Shown: positions 28,201 through 36,251 of the stretch, piece after piece
Numbering within the stretch: position 1 is the first letter of the stretch
How the letters are laid out: every line of letters starts with the position of its first letter
Assembly: GCF_000197735.1 (NCBI RefSeq)
Contig: NC_014550.1
Location: forward strand, 1,550,001-1,614,000
DNA: 64,000 nt
Source: Glutamicibacter arilaitensis Re117
GTDB lineage: Bacteria > Actinomycetota > Actinomycetes > Actinomycetales > Micrococcaceae
Direction of reading: 5' to 3'
Translations under genes and position numbers: made by a program
The notes under the pieces: generated by a model
What the model saw: only the letters and a program-made list of their open reading frames with translations
What the model was told of the DNA's origin: nothing
The model's database searches: none

Positions 28201-29541
28201 GTGGCAGTTTCACCGCAGTCCTACAATGACGGCGCCTGGCACCATATGGTGGCTACGCAGTCCGATGCAGGCATGAAGCTGTATGTGGATGGCGCGCTGG
28301 TAGCAGAAAATCCACAAACACAAGCTGAAGGCTATTCGGGCTATTGGCGCATCGGCGGTGACCGCGTATGGGGAGGGGCTTCGAGCAACTACTTCGCCGG
28401 ATCCATCGACGAGGCGGCGGTCTATCCGAAGGCACTGACACCGGAACAAGTGGTCGAGCACTACCGTATTGGATCGGGTGCACCGGAACCTGCAAACCAG
28501 GATCCCGTAGCCGAATTCACTGCAGAGGTGCAGGACCTGACGGTGAACGTGGATGCAAGCGCATCTACTGATCTGGACGGCGAGATCACGGAGTACTCCT
28601 GGGACTTCGGCGACGGGTCCGCTGGGACCGGACAAAGTGCGGAGCACGCCTACGCGGACTCCGGGACCTACGAGGTCACCTTGACGGTTACCGATAACCG
28701 GGATGGTACGGCGACCGCGACGCACAGCGTTGAAGTCCAAGCGCCGGCCAACCAGGATCCAGTCGCGGAATTCAACGCCGGAATAGTCGGGTTCGCCCTG
28801 CAGGCCGATGCCAGTGGCTCGCAGGATCCCGATGGACAAATCGTGGAATATGACTGGGACTTCGGCGATGGTAGCACCGCTACGGGTGAAACCGTGCAGC
28901 ATGATTATGCGGCCGCCGGGTCCTACCAGCTGGTCTTGACTGTCACCGATGACCGCGGTGGAACCGCGACCAAGTCGCAGACCATCGAAGCTGAGGTGTT
29001 GGCCGATCCGCAGGAAAGTGAAGTGATTGCACTGGACGCCAATTGGTTCTGGTACTTCGACTTGGCCGCTCCGCCGACCGATTGGATGAGTGCCGGTTTC
29101 GACGCCAGCGGCTGGGAAGAACACCCCGCACCGCTGGGCTGGGGAAACAGTGCCATCGAAACCGACATCCGCCCGGATAACTGGGACGAGGGAAACGCGG
29201 TTCGCGGGCGGGCAGCGTACTTCGTCCGGGACTTCCAGATTGCCGATGCCAGCAAGGTCGTAGCACTGCAATTGGAATCCGTGGCCGATGACGGCGTGGT
29301 GATCTACATAAACGGAACCGAAGTGGCACGCAGCAACATGCCAACCGGAACTATCTCGTACTTGAGTTTCGCCAGCTCTTCGCGACGTTATGCAACAGCA
29401 ATGCAGAACCCGGTCACAGTGGATGTGCCGCCGGATCTGTTGGTGGACGGCATCAACAGGGCTTCGGCAGAAACACATGTGAACTACCGGAACACTCCGG
29501 ATGCCACATTCCATCTTCAGGCTACGCTCACAAGCCGTTGA
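25228..29541 (+). CDS. Large secreted multidomain protein: fibrinogen-like, propeller, FN3, PKD and LamG domains
   Basis: 1,437 aa from GTG 25228. A signal peptide (FLGVAAASSMVGMLLVAVP, cleavage near AANA) is followed by a fibrinogen-C-like region (SCWEIKQEDSN, VYCDMTTDGGGWVLVGKG, near residue 84). A repetitive beta-propeller region (NGVVYVGGNFKYV; LPDGNIVAGGTFS) spans about 285-690, an FN3 domain about 690-770, and a PKD domain (YAWDFGDGSEG) near 808. A LamG/concanavalin-like domain (LELWFNSQSTSGGKLIGFG) covers about 865-1085, with PKD domains near 1125 and 1209, and a C-terminal galactose-binding-like module from about 1270. There is no LPXTG motif, so it is probably released or held by binding the polysaccharide. 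Two hairpins follow the gene. A matrix or adhesion role is inferred. Confidence 0.8.
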   Translation: MNLIPNVRKFLGVAAASSMVGMLLVAVPMSEAANAAPLDGLSEATAAASCWEIKQEDSNAQDGSYWVMTPAMHAPQQVYCDMTTDGGGWVLVGKGRNGWATNYDGKGRESDLATAGVSPMSSHTTQYPSTLIDGLLNGQHVDTLEEGVRVKRAASSDGQSWQEVRLGMSKLDGWSWTFGALNEMNWYEFDGTRRSGGRTNDFGWDSGANHVTTTPIPSQGYSSGFAYGTSVPGSTSSTSYLFSRTENRGPAIPYAEVYVRPKVMTSSAEWERIGDSGTEEWTIPSGVRSLALNSPWGVAGLGHSAQREGDVEVQAFVESNGVVYVGGNFKYVQKSANSTGSDRVEQSYLAAFNRDNGELITSFTPSLNGTVMSLAALPDGNIVAGGTFSTANGEPSRMVALDPDSGNTVSSWWVEIENNTSSGVTIRGMDIQGQWLYFGGSFTHIRGGSRTGNMLYSRNAARVSLSDGTPGTNWNPEFNGTVVDVDASEDGDRFYAGGFFTTSRRVPAENAAAVLTSSGASLATPTWSPTWSSSKSYQQAIAEVGDRVWSGGSEHSLFGFNTATFERERTYIEYNKGDLQTIATGNGNFYAGCHCNEYSYDGASTWPSLGNSWSRADSIGWIGEWDAETGDYNPHFTPNMAMRLGSGPWASQVDSNGTLWVGGDLTSAAAESSQGRWAGGFARFPKLDSTAPSTPGSLSMSADSADTVRLAWGAASDAGGSVSYQVLRDDRVIATTSSRAMTVAKGGENRFFVRAVDANGNLSASTDAVKASGGNAAPVPEFEIEAAGKTVSFDASSSTDDGQIVRYAWDFGDGSEGQEAVAQHEYATFGSYEVTLEVEDEHAVVRSLTKTVDVIPGVPADAYGAEVYDDEPLIYWRLDESSGERADDSATGANSGTYFGSTTLGEPPLSDNVPGTSARFSGSENWVASSTRFDPVSVYSLELWFNSQSTSGGKLIGFGNTETGLSSSYDRHVFMQNDGTLKFGTYTGAENVAVSPQSYNDGAWHHMVATQSDAGMKLYVDGALVAENPQTQAEGYSGYWRIGGDRVWGGASSNYFAGSIDEAAVYPKALTPEQVVEHYRIGSGAPEPANQDPVAEFTAEVQDLTVNVDASASTDLDGEITEYSWDFGDGSAGTGQSAEHAYADSGTYEVTLTVTDNRDGTATATHSVEVQAPANQDPVAEFNAGIVGFALQADASGSQDPDGQIVEYDWDFGDGSTATGETVQHDYAAAGSYQLVLTVTDDRGGTATKSQTIEAEVLADPQESEVIALDANWFWYFDLAAPPTDWMSAGFDASGWEEHPAPLGWGNSAIETDIRPDNWDEGNAVRGRAAYFVRDFQIADASKVVALQLESVADDGVVIYINGTEVARSNMPTGTISYLSFASSSRRYATAMQNPVTVDVPPDLLVDGINRASAETHVNYRNTPDATFHLQATLTSR

Positions 29542-29544
29542 CCG

Positions 29545-29564
29545 GGTTCCGGGCAACCGGAACC
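29545..29564. terminator. Terminator hairpin after the secreted protein gene
   Basis: GGTTCCGG (29545-29552) pairs with CCGGAACC (29557-29564) around a GCAA tetraloop, three bases after the stop codon. GNRA tetraloops make very stable hairpins. Confidence 0.6.
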
Positions 29565-29587
29565 TCGGTGGATGAAAGAGCACTCGC

Positions 29588-29620
29588 GCTTCCTTGCAGC
29601 CTCATTGGTTGCAAGGAAGC
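29588..29620. terminator. Second terminator hairpin before the permease gene
   Basis: GCTTCCTTGCA (29588-29598) pairs with TGCAAGGAAGC (29610-29620) over an 11-base loop. With the hairpin at 29545 it forms a tandem terminator, so the permease gene probably has its own promoter. Confidence 0.6.
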
Positions 29621-29671
29621 ATCTTGCTGGCGTACACCCGCCGGCAAGCGGGCAATACTAGGGGGAGTATT

Positions 29672-31435
29672 GTGGAAATTGATGCGATATTCACGTTAAT
29701 CATCGTGGGGTTGGTGCTGGTCCTGCTTGCGGCGACTCGGCTGACAGCGGACTTGATTTTGCTTGGCGCTTGCCTGGTTTTAATGCTTTTGGGGATTCTC
29801 GAACCGGTCGAAGCCTTCGTAGGATTCAGTAATCCGGGCGTGATTACCGTGGCTGTGCTCTATGTCGTCGCCGCGGGACTGACCGAAACCGGGGCCGTCC
29901 AATGGATTACGCAATACCTTCTGGGCCGGCCGCGAACGATTCGCGGAGCGTATCTGCGGATGCTGTTGCCGGTTGGTGGAATGAGCGGTTTCCTGAATAA
30001 CACTACGGTTGTGGCCATGCTGATGCCGGCGATCCAGGAATGGTCGGCGAAACTCAAGATCTCGCCATCCAAGCTGCTAATGCCATTGAGCTACATGGCA
30101 ATTTTGGGCGGTACGATGACGCTGATCGGAACGAGTACCAACTTGGTGGTCAACGGGTTGCTGCAGTCAGAAAAGGGAATTTCTCTGGGCATGTTTGATA
30201 TCGCGGCGGTGGGTCTTCCTCTGACTATTGCGGGGGCGTTGTATCTGGCTTTCTTCGGAAACCGGCTCATGCCAGATCGCCAAGGAGCACTGGCGCAAAT
30301 GGAAAGCGCCAGGGAATACGCGGTGGAATTCGAGGTTGCCGCTGGCGGCCCGCTCGCCGGAAAGAGCATCGCCGTTGCCGGTCTGCGGAATCTTGCACAT
30401 GGGTATTTGGTTCGGTTGGAACGAGGGTCGCAGGAAGTCGTTGAGGTCGCACCGGAAACCATTTTGGAACCGTTCGACGTACTGACGTTCATCGGCGCTC
30501 CTGAGTGCGCTGGCGAACTGCGCGGGGTGCGCGGGCTCCACCCGCATGCGGGTGATGTCGGCAAGCTCAAGGTCAAGCATGACTACCGCCGCTTGGTAGA
30601 AGCCATTGTCGGCCCTGATTTCAGCGGCATCGGCCAGAGCATCAAGGACAGCAAGTTCCGTTCGAACTACCAAGCAGTGATCCTCTCAATTTCCCGCAAT
30701 GGAGAAATGCTCCACGAGAAGATTGGAGACGTCAAGCTTCGCGTCGGAGATACGCTGCTGCTAGAAGCCGGTGCGGGTTTCGAGCGCAGATACCGGTTCC
30801 GCCGGGATTTCATGCTGGTCAGCGGCATCAGCCAGAGGGCCCCGGCCAACTTCCGCAAAGCGCCGTGGGCGCTGGGAATCTTGGGTGCCATGATCCTGCT
30901 GAACGCCTTTGGGGTGCTTGAAGTTATTGAGGCCGCAATGCTGGCAGGTGTTGCGATGATCGTGACCGGTTGCCTTTCCCTGGGAAACGTTCGACGGCAT
31001 ATTGATACACAAGTCATCATCGTCATTGCTGCGTCTTTCGCACTGGGTGCAGCCATGGTCAAAACCGGTGCGGCCCAGTACATTGCTCTGAAACTTCTTG
31101 GAGTTGGCGTCGGTCCTTGGGGAGCGCTCGCGTTGGTTTTCCTGCTGACACTATGCTTCACGGAGATGCTGACGAATAATGCAGCTGCAGTGCTGGTCTT
31201 TCCCATCGCGATGTCCGTCGCCGATACCGTTGGAGCGAATTTCATGCCCTTTGCCATCACCGTGATGGTCGCTGCTTCGGCCAGCTTCATCATCCCCATC
31301 GGATATCAGACAAACCTCATGGTCATGGGCCCCGGAGGGTACAAGGTCTGGGACTATGTACGGGCCGGTGTGCCGATGAGCATGATCACGGCAGTAGTCA
31401 CGCTGAGCGTGGTCCCACTGGTGTGGCCGCTCTAG
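29672..31435 (+). CDS. SLC13/DASS-family permease with TrkA-C domains, candidate sulfate transporter
   Basis: 587 aa from GTG 29672, five bases after TAGGGGGAG; the frame is open upstream but lacks a ribosome site. N-terminal helices include FTLIIVGLVLVLLAATRLTA, and GVITVAVLYVVAAGLTETGAVQ follows. The signature loops GGMSGFLNNTTVVAMLMP and LTNNAAAVLVFPIA lie in the two membrane halves. Between them are two TrkA-C-like domains (about residues 205-370). This layout matches the group of anion permeases that includes sulfate transporters of algae and cyanobacteria. The next native genes encode the sulfate-activation enzymes, which favours sulfate as substrate. Phosphate, dicarboxylate or another anion remains possible. 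Confidence 0.78.
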   Translation: MEIDAIFTLIIVGLVLVLLAATRLTADLILLGACLVLMLLGILEPVEAFVGFSNPGVITVAVLYVVAAGLTETGAVQWITQYLLGRPRTIRGAYLRMLLPVGGMSGFLNNTTVVAMLMPAIQEWSAKLKISPSKLLMPLSYMAILGGTMTLIGTSTNLVVNGLLQSEKGISLGMFDIAAVGLPLTIAGALYLAFFGNRLMPDRQGALAQMESAREYAVEFEVAAGGPLAGKSIAVAGLRNLAHGYLVRLERGSQEVVEVAPETILEPFDVLTFIGAPECAGELRGVRGLHPHAGDVGKLKVKHDYRRLVEAIVGPDFSGIGQSIKDSKFRSNYQAVILSISRNGEMLHEKIGDVKLRVGDTLLLEAGAGFERRYRFRRDFMLVSGISQRAPANFRKAPWALGILGAMILLNAFGVLEVIEAAMLAGVAMIVTGCLSLGNVRRHIDTQVIIVIAASFALGAAMVKTGAAQYIALKLLGVGVGPWGALALVFLLTLCFTEMLTNNAAAVLVFPIAMSVADTVGANFMPFAITVMVAASASFIIPIGYQTNLMVMGPGGYKVWDYVRAGVPMSMITAVVTLSVVPLVWPL

Positions 31436-31703
31436 CGTGTACCGAACCGCCAGCTGTTCACATGCCCATGAAAGGAAAATGATAAACGGTTTTTAAAATG
31501 CGAAAAAAGAGGACATCGCATCACTGGAAATACGGACTCAAAATAATTGTTTTGAGCTGCTGATTCAACGCGCCAAATTTCGGGTAAGGACTAATTTGTA
31601 CTCAGTGATCGATGAATTTTGGTGCGGCATATCCGGTGAGAAAAATTTCTGAAATTCTGGCATCCAGATTATTTTGAATTACCGACCGGTGCTGGTTCAA
31701 ACC
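31436..31703. other. Non-coding stretch after the permease, with hairpin 31537-31556
   Basis: No gene is visible. CTCAAAA (31537-31543) pairs with TTTTGAG (31550-31556) and could terminate the permease transcript. The stretch is AT-rich and ends at the TTCAAACC target duplication of the ISL3 element. Confidence 0.4.
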
Positions 31704-33121
31704 GGCTCTTCGATTTTTAGCGTGGTGACCCGAAAAAGAAGTAAGGCTCGCAGTCCCTTCTGCGAAAATGGATGTTGACTAAAACAATTCATACGCAAGG
31801 AACTACGAGCCGTGATCAAGGATACCGGCCGAATCGATGCTGCGTCGATTCTGTTGAACCTCACCGACTACCGCGTCATCACCGTGACTCAGGAACTTGC
31901 CGGACGGCAGGTACTTGTTGAGCCCATCGAAACCGAAGCCGCTTGCCCCTCCTGCGGGGTACTGACTACCCGAATCCAAGCAAGGCCGGTGCACCAGGTC
32001 AAGGACCTGCCCGCCGGCGGTGACGACCTGCAGGTGTTGGTACGCAAACGCCGCATGGCCTGCCAAGAACCTGCCTGCGAACGCCGTTCGTTCGTGCAAA
32101 CCACCGAGCAACTGCCCTTCCGCGCACGGATCACCACCAGGCTCTCCCAACGGCTCGTGGACGAGATGAGCTGCGAACTGCGAGCCGTGTCCCGGGTCGC
32201 CGCAGCGCATGGGGTGTCATGGCCAACGGTCATGGCCCGACTGACCACCGTCGGTGAACTCGTCGGGAATGTGGACCGGATGTTCATCCGGCGCCTGGGC
32301 ATCGATGAGCACCGGTTCCGCAAAGTCCGCTACGCCCTTGGCCGGACCGGGAAAGTCGTTCGGATTGAGCCGTGGTCCATCGTCTTCACCGATCTGGACA
32401 CCGGAAAGATCCTGGATATCGTGGACGGACGCCGCGGAACAGCGGTAAAGAAGTGGTTGAAGAACCGGCCACGGTATTGGCGCCAACGGGTGCAGTACGT
32501 CGCGATCGACATGTCTGCCGAGTTCCGCAAAGCGGTGCGTGAGAATCTGCCCAAGGCGAAGGTCAGCGTGGACCATTTCCACGTGATCGCCCGGGCGAAT
32601 CTGATGATCACCCAGGTCCGCCGCCGCCGTTCCCACGAAGTGCACGAACGCCGTGGCAGGGCCACGGATCCGGCCTACAAGTACCGGAAGCTACTAACCT
32701 GCAACTTAGAGAACCTGTCGATCAAGCAGGTGGAACGGCTGAAGCTGATCCTTGAATCAGACCCGGAACTCGGAGTGATCTATGGAATCAAGGAACACGT
32801 GCGGCAACTGCTGAAAACCGCTGATATCCATGAATTCCAGTCCCGGTGGGCGGTGCTGGAGAAATCAGTGAAGGCCACAAAAATGACCGAGGCGAAAACA
32901 TTGTTCCGCACGTTGACCGCCTGGCGGCGGGAGCTGCTGGTGTTCGTACGAACGAGGTTGACCAACGCCCGGAGCGAGGCGGCGAACCTGACGGCGAAGA
33001 ACCTGAAACGCATCGGTCGAGGCTATCGGAATCATGGTCATTATCGGCTTCGGATATTGTTGTACACGGCGGGCCTACGGCCGTGCTGAACATCCTGCAC
33101 CACGCTTAACTTTTAAGAGCC
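31704..33121 (+). mobile_element. ISL3-family insertion sequence, copy B1 (1,418 bp)
   Basis: Ends GGCTCTTCGATTTTTAGCGT (31704) and ACGCTTAACTTTTAAGAGCC (33121) are inverted repeats. The 8-bp duplication TTCAAACC flanks it (31696-31703 and 33122-33129). This is a different ISL3 type from copies A1/A2; a full relative (B2) lies at 46218 and a remnant at 43703. It inserted between the permease and cysC without breaking either. Confidence 0.95.
31812..33089 (+). CDS. ISL3 family transposase (copy B1)
   Basis: 425 aa from GTG 31812. The N-terminal zinc finger has CPSCGVLTTRIQARPVHQVKD and RMACQEPACERRSF. The DDE core has LGIDEHRFRKVRYA, YVAIDMSAEFRKAV and KVSVDHFHVIARANLMI, and the C-terminal glutamate lies in NARSEAANLTAKNLKR. 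The gene is intact. It is much closer to copy B2 than to the A copies. Confidence 0.95.
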   Translation: MIKDTGRIDAASILLNLTDYRVITVTQELAGRQVLVEPIETEAACPSCGVLTTRIQARPVHQVKDLPAGGDDLQVLVRKRRMACQEPACERRSFVQTTEQLPFRARITTRLSQRLVDEMSCELRAVSRVAAAHGVSWPTVMARLTTVGELVGNVDRMFIRRLGIDEHRFRKVRYALGRTGKVVRIEPWSIVFTDLDTGKILDIVDGRRGTAVKKWLKNRPRYWRQRVQYVAIDMSAEFRKAVRENLPKAKVSVDHFHVIARANLMITQVRRRRSHEVHERRGRATDPAYKYRKLLTCNLENLSIKQVERLKLILESDPELGVIYGIKEHVRQLLKTADIHEFQSRWAVLEKSVKATKMTEAKTLFRTLTAWRRELLVFVRTRLTNARSEAANLTAKNLKRIGRGYRNHGHYRLRILLYTAGLRPC

Positions 33122-33149
33122 TTCAAACCTCGATTTCGGTGGAGGTTGG

Positions 33150-33179
33150 AAGGATCGGAACCTTTAGGTTCCGATCCTT
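33150..33179. terminator. Terminator of the APS kinase gene
   Basis: AAGGATCGGAACC (33150-33162) pairs with GGTTCCGATCCTT (33167-33179) around a TTTA loop, 12 bases beyond the cysC stop on the minus strand. It can also stop transcription coming out of the ISL3 element. Confidence 0.75.
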
Positions 33180-33190
33180 GGTTCGCGCAC

Positions 33191-34342
33191 CTAGTGATGA
33201 GTCGAGCGGATAAGCTCAAGCACTTGGTCGCTGGCTGCTTCGATGCTTAACGTCGATAGATCCAGAGTCAGCGACGCGTCTTCTGGGACCTCATATGGCG
33301 AATCGATCCCGGTAAAATCCTTAACCAACCCTGCTCTGGCTTTTGCATAGAGCCCCTTGCGGTCGCGTGCTTCGCAAACTTCCAGTGGCGTGTTCACGTG
33401 TACTAGCACGAAGCGCCCTGCTTGCTCCGCTAACGCTCGCATCTGCGCCCGGGCCTGTGCAAACGGAGCGATGGGGGCACAAAGTGCAATCCCGCCGACC
33501 TGGCTGATTCGCGAAGCAATCCAGCCGATGCGAACTACATTGGTTTCCCGATCTTCAGGTGAGAAACCCAAGCCCTTGGAAACGAATCGACGTATGTCAT
33601 CTCCATCCAATAACACTGCTTCGCGGTTCATCTCTAAATGAATGCGTTCCATGACACTGCGAGCCAAAGTAGATTTCCCGGAGCCGGACAGGCCACTGAA
33701 TAGCACCACTAGACCTTGCTGAACCAAGCTTTCATCAGTAGGTTTTCGGAAATCGTAGAGCACCTCCATGACTGCCCGTTGTACTACCTGCTGCATGTCG
33801 GCTTCCTCTGGAATGATCAGGTGCCCAGCGCCTTGGGCGCCAGCAAGCAGTGCCGCATCGTGTAATTCCCGAAGCTGGTTTGGATAGTCCGTCTGGCTAG
33901 CACGCTTACTCGATGAAACCAGTACTAGGAAGGCTTGCGAAGCAACAGTTGATAAAGAAAGCTTATGGATCTCGGAAACAGTTGGCGCTTCCGAAAATAA
34001 GACAGCCGACTGCGTGGTCAGTGCGCTCGTTAGACGACTAGCTCGCCCTGGCCCATGCTCACTTCTTGCCAGCGGCTTCAGCTGTGCTACATCCAACGAG
34101 TTGTCACTGATGGTGGATGAAGGTCGTACTTCCACGCTGGCCAACGCAGTGCCATCGGGATCGGCCAAGAGCAACCGCCGTGAATTCGCCGAATCCGGAT
34201 ACACATATCCCGCGGCGCAAAGCCAACGGGCCAGGTCCTGCTGGTCTGCCAGCCCGCCTAGAGCCAGTTCAAGAAGGTCCAAAGCTGGCCCGTCAAGCTG
34301 GAGGACTGTTTCCAGCCCCTGAAAATTGTGAGTCTTACTCAT
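33191..34342 (-). CDS. cysC: Adenylyl-sulfate kinase with degenerate ATP-sulfurylase-like N-terminal half
   Basis: 383 aa from ATG 34342, seven bases after TTTTGGGG on the minus strand. The C-terminal APS kinase domain (about residues 205-383) is complete: P-loop GLSGSGKST near 217-225, LLDGDDIRRFV, then GFSPEDRETNVVRIGWIASR and PLEVCEARDRKGLYAKARAG. It makes PAPS from APS and ATP. The N-terminal 200 residues look like a decayed sulfate adenylyltransferase (LDLLELALGGLADQQDLARW; RELHDAALLAGAQGAGHLIIP), where the usual HxGH nucleotide-binding motif is lost. It is divergent from cysQ-cysD-cysN. PAPS is the donor for the two sulfotransferases. The kinase call is firm; the N-terminal reading is by pattern only. 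Confidence 0.88.
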   Translation of the reverse strand: MSKTHNFQGLETVLQLDGPALDLLELALGGLADQQDLARWLCAAGYVYPDSANSRRLLLADPDGTALASVEVRPSSTISDNSLDVAQLKPLARSEHGPGRASRLTSALTTQSAVLFSEAPTVSEIHKLSLSTVASQAFLVLVSSSKRASQTDYPNQLRELHDAALLAGAQGAGHLIIPEEADMQQVVQRAVMEVLYDFRKPTDESLVQQGLVVLFSGLSGSGKSTLARSVMERIHLEMNREAVLLDGDDIRRFVSKGLGFSPEDRETNVVRIGWIASRISQVGGIALCAPIAPFAQARAQMRALAEQAGRFVLVHVNTPLEVCEARDRKGLYAKARAGLVKDFTGIDSPYEVPEDASLTLDLSTLSIEAASDQVLELIRSTHH

Positions 34343-34534
34343 ACCGTCTCCCCAAAATATCGGCACAAATATCAGCGTAGATTCAAACGGTGAATAGTTC
34401 CAGTATTTCGTATTTTAAATTGCGCTCTGGAAACACTTCATTCTTAGGTTGAAATGTGGGTAATATGGCAGGACACCATGCGAATTATTGGGGTACGCTG
34501 GTGCTACTTGTTGGGGCAAGGAAAGGGGGAACCC

Positions 34535-35293
34535 GTGAGCGACGTGCAATTCGCTGCTGAAATTGCAAAGGAATCTGGACGGGTATTGTTGCAGCTGCGT
34601 GCTCAGGCGCGATCCAAGGCAATGACTGAGTCAGAGCTGAAGGTTGCTGGTGACCGCGCATCTCAGGAATTCTTGAATCGTAGGCTTGTCGAGAGCTACC
34701 CGGATGATTCGATTCTTTCGGAAGAAGCCACCGACGACTTGACTCGTTTGAGTAATGACCGTGTGTGGATCATCGACCCGCTGGACGGAACCCGCGAATA
34801 TTCAGAAGGTCGTGACGACTGGGTCGTTCATGTCGCGCTCTGGAAATCCGGTCAGCTGGTTGTTGGAGCTGTAGCGCTTCCCGGCTTAGATGAGTTGCTC
34901 GTGAGCCGATCTGAACCCATGGGGGCATTGAATCGCGGAATGCGTCCGGTCCGTATAGCGGTATCGCGCACTCGGCCGCCACAGATCGTTGCGGAGCTGT
35001 CCAATCACTTGGACATCGAATTCGTGCCGATGGGCTCGGCTGGGTTCAAGGCCTGTGCTGTAGCACGCGGTGAAGTGGATGCCTATATCCACGCCGGTGG
35101 GCAGTACGAGTGGGATTCTGCTGCGCCTGTGGCTGTCGCAGCAAGCAGAGACTTGCATGTCAGCCGCATAGACGGCAGCCCACTGGAATACAATCAAGAA
35201 AATCCGTATCTACCAGACCTGCTGATCTGCAGGAAGGAACTGCGAGCCGCCTTGCTTGGGGCAATGGCCGGCATCACGTTGCAGACAACTTAA
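34535..35293 (+). CDS. cysQ: 3'(2'),5'-bisphosphate nucleotidase (PAP phosphatase)
   Basis: 252 aa from GTG 34535, chosen for GGGGGA at 34525-34530; a longer frame starts upstream without a ribosome site. The inositol-monophosphatase fold shows DSILSEEATDD, then the metal-binding WIIDPLDGTREYSEGRDDW and the C-terminal QYEWDSAAPVAVA. The family hydrolyses PAP, the inhibitory by-product of sulfotransferases, to AMP. It opens the cysQ-cysD-cysN run, 33 bases before cysD, which fits a dedicated sulfation pathway. An inositol phosphatase role is possible but less likely in this setting. Confidence 0.87.
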   Translation: MSDVQFAAEIAKESGRVLLQLRAQARSKAMTESELKVAGDRASQEFLNRRLVESYPDDSILSEEATDDLTRLSNDRVWIIDPLDGTREYSEGRDDWVVHVALWKSGQLVVGAVALPGLDELLVSRSEPMGALNRGMRPVRIAVSRTRPPQIVAELSNHLDIEFVPMGSAGFKACAVARGEVDAYIHAGGQYEWDSAAPVAVAASRDLHVSRIDGSPLEYNQENPYLPDLLICRKELRAALLGAMAGITLQTT

Positions 35294-35326
35294 TACGTTC
35301 ATTAATTGAATTTGGGGGTTCTATCA

Positions 35327-36250
35327 ATGAAACTGAAACAAGCCACAAGCATGCGATATCAGCTGGACCAGCTCTCAGCGCTAGAGGCTGAATCCATCTA
35401 CATCATTCGCGAGGTAGTGGCCGAATTGGAACGGCCTGGCCTACTGTTTTCCGGGGGCAAGGACTCTGCGGTCCTGCTACACCTTGCAGCCAAGGCCTTC
35501 GCGCCAGCAGTTATCCCGTTTCCAGTAGTCCACATTGACACCGGGCACAATTTCCAAGAAGTCCTCGACTTCCGTGATGCTGAAGTTCTGCGCAGGGGAG
35601 TGCGTCTCATCGTCGGATCTGTGCAGGAAGCGATCGATGCCGGTGAAGTCGCCGAAGAGCGCAATGGATCCCGTAACCGCATCCAGACTCCAGTGCTGTT
35701 AGATACCATCGAGAAGCACCGGTTGAATGCGCTCATGGGCGGCGCCAGGCGCGATGAAGAAAAGGCCCGGGCCAAGGAGCGTGTCTTTTCATTCCGCGAT
35801 GAATTCGGCCAGTGGGACCCGAAGAATCAGCGCCCCGAACTGTGGGGCCTGTACAACAGCCGGCTGAATTTGGGGGAGAGCATCCGTGTCTTCCCGCTGT
35901 CCAATTGGACGGAGTTGGACATCTGGCACTACATTGCACGCGAAAACATCCGGATTCCGTCCATTTATTACGCGCATGAGCGTGCGGTCTTCGACCGTAA
36001 CGGCATGGTCTTCGGAGTTCACGAATTCTGTCTACCCATGGAACATGAAGCGGTTGAAATCCGCACGGTCCGGTACCGCACCGTGGGCGATGCAAGCCTG
36101 ACTGCGGCAGTGGAATCAACTGCTGGCACCACTGAGCAAATCGTCGACGAAGTTGCCTTGACGCGCATCACTGAACGCGGAGCAACACGGGGAGATGACC
36201 AAGTTAGTGAAGCGGCCATGGAAGACCGCAAGAAGGAAGGGTACTTCTAA
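35327..36250 (+). CDS. cysD: Sulfate adenylyltransferase subunit 2
   Basis: 307 aa from ATG 35327, eight bases after TTTGGGGG. The PP-loop SGGKDS sits at residues 42-47, followed by VVHIDTGHNFQEVLDFRD, MGGARRDEEKARAKERVFSF and NWTELDIWHYI, all typical of CysD. With CysN it forms ATP sulfurylase, making APS from sulfate and ATP. Length matches the family. The cysN start follows one base after the stop, so the subunits are co-translated. Confidence 0.96.
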   Translation: MKLKQATSMRYQLDQLSALEAESIYIIREVVAELERPGLLFSGGKDSAVLLHLAAKAFAPAVIPFPVVHIDTGHNFQEVLDFRDAEVLRRGVRLIVGSVQEAIDAGEVAEERNGSRNRIQTPVLLDTIEKHRLNALMGGARRDEEKARAKERVFSFRDEFGQWDPKNQRPELWGLYNSRLNLGESIRVFPLSNWTELDIWHYIARENIRIPSIYYAHERAVFDRNGMVFGVHEFCLPMEHEAVEIRTVRYRTVGDASLTAAVESTAGTTEQIVDEVALTRITERGATRGDDQVSEAAMEDRKKEGYF

Positions 36251-36251
36251 A

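Noticed and set aside
28210..29583. 457-codon minus-strand frame opposite the large secreted protein
   Set aside because: It is the shadow of a GC-biased PKD/LamG coding region; the translation is rich in Arg, His and Gly without domain features.
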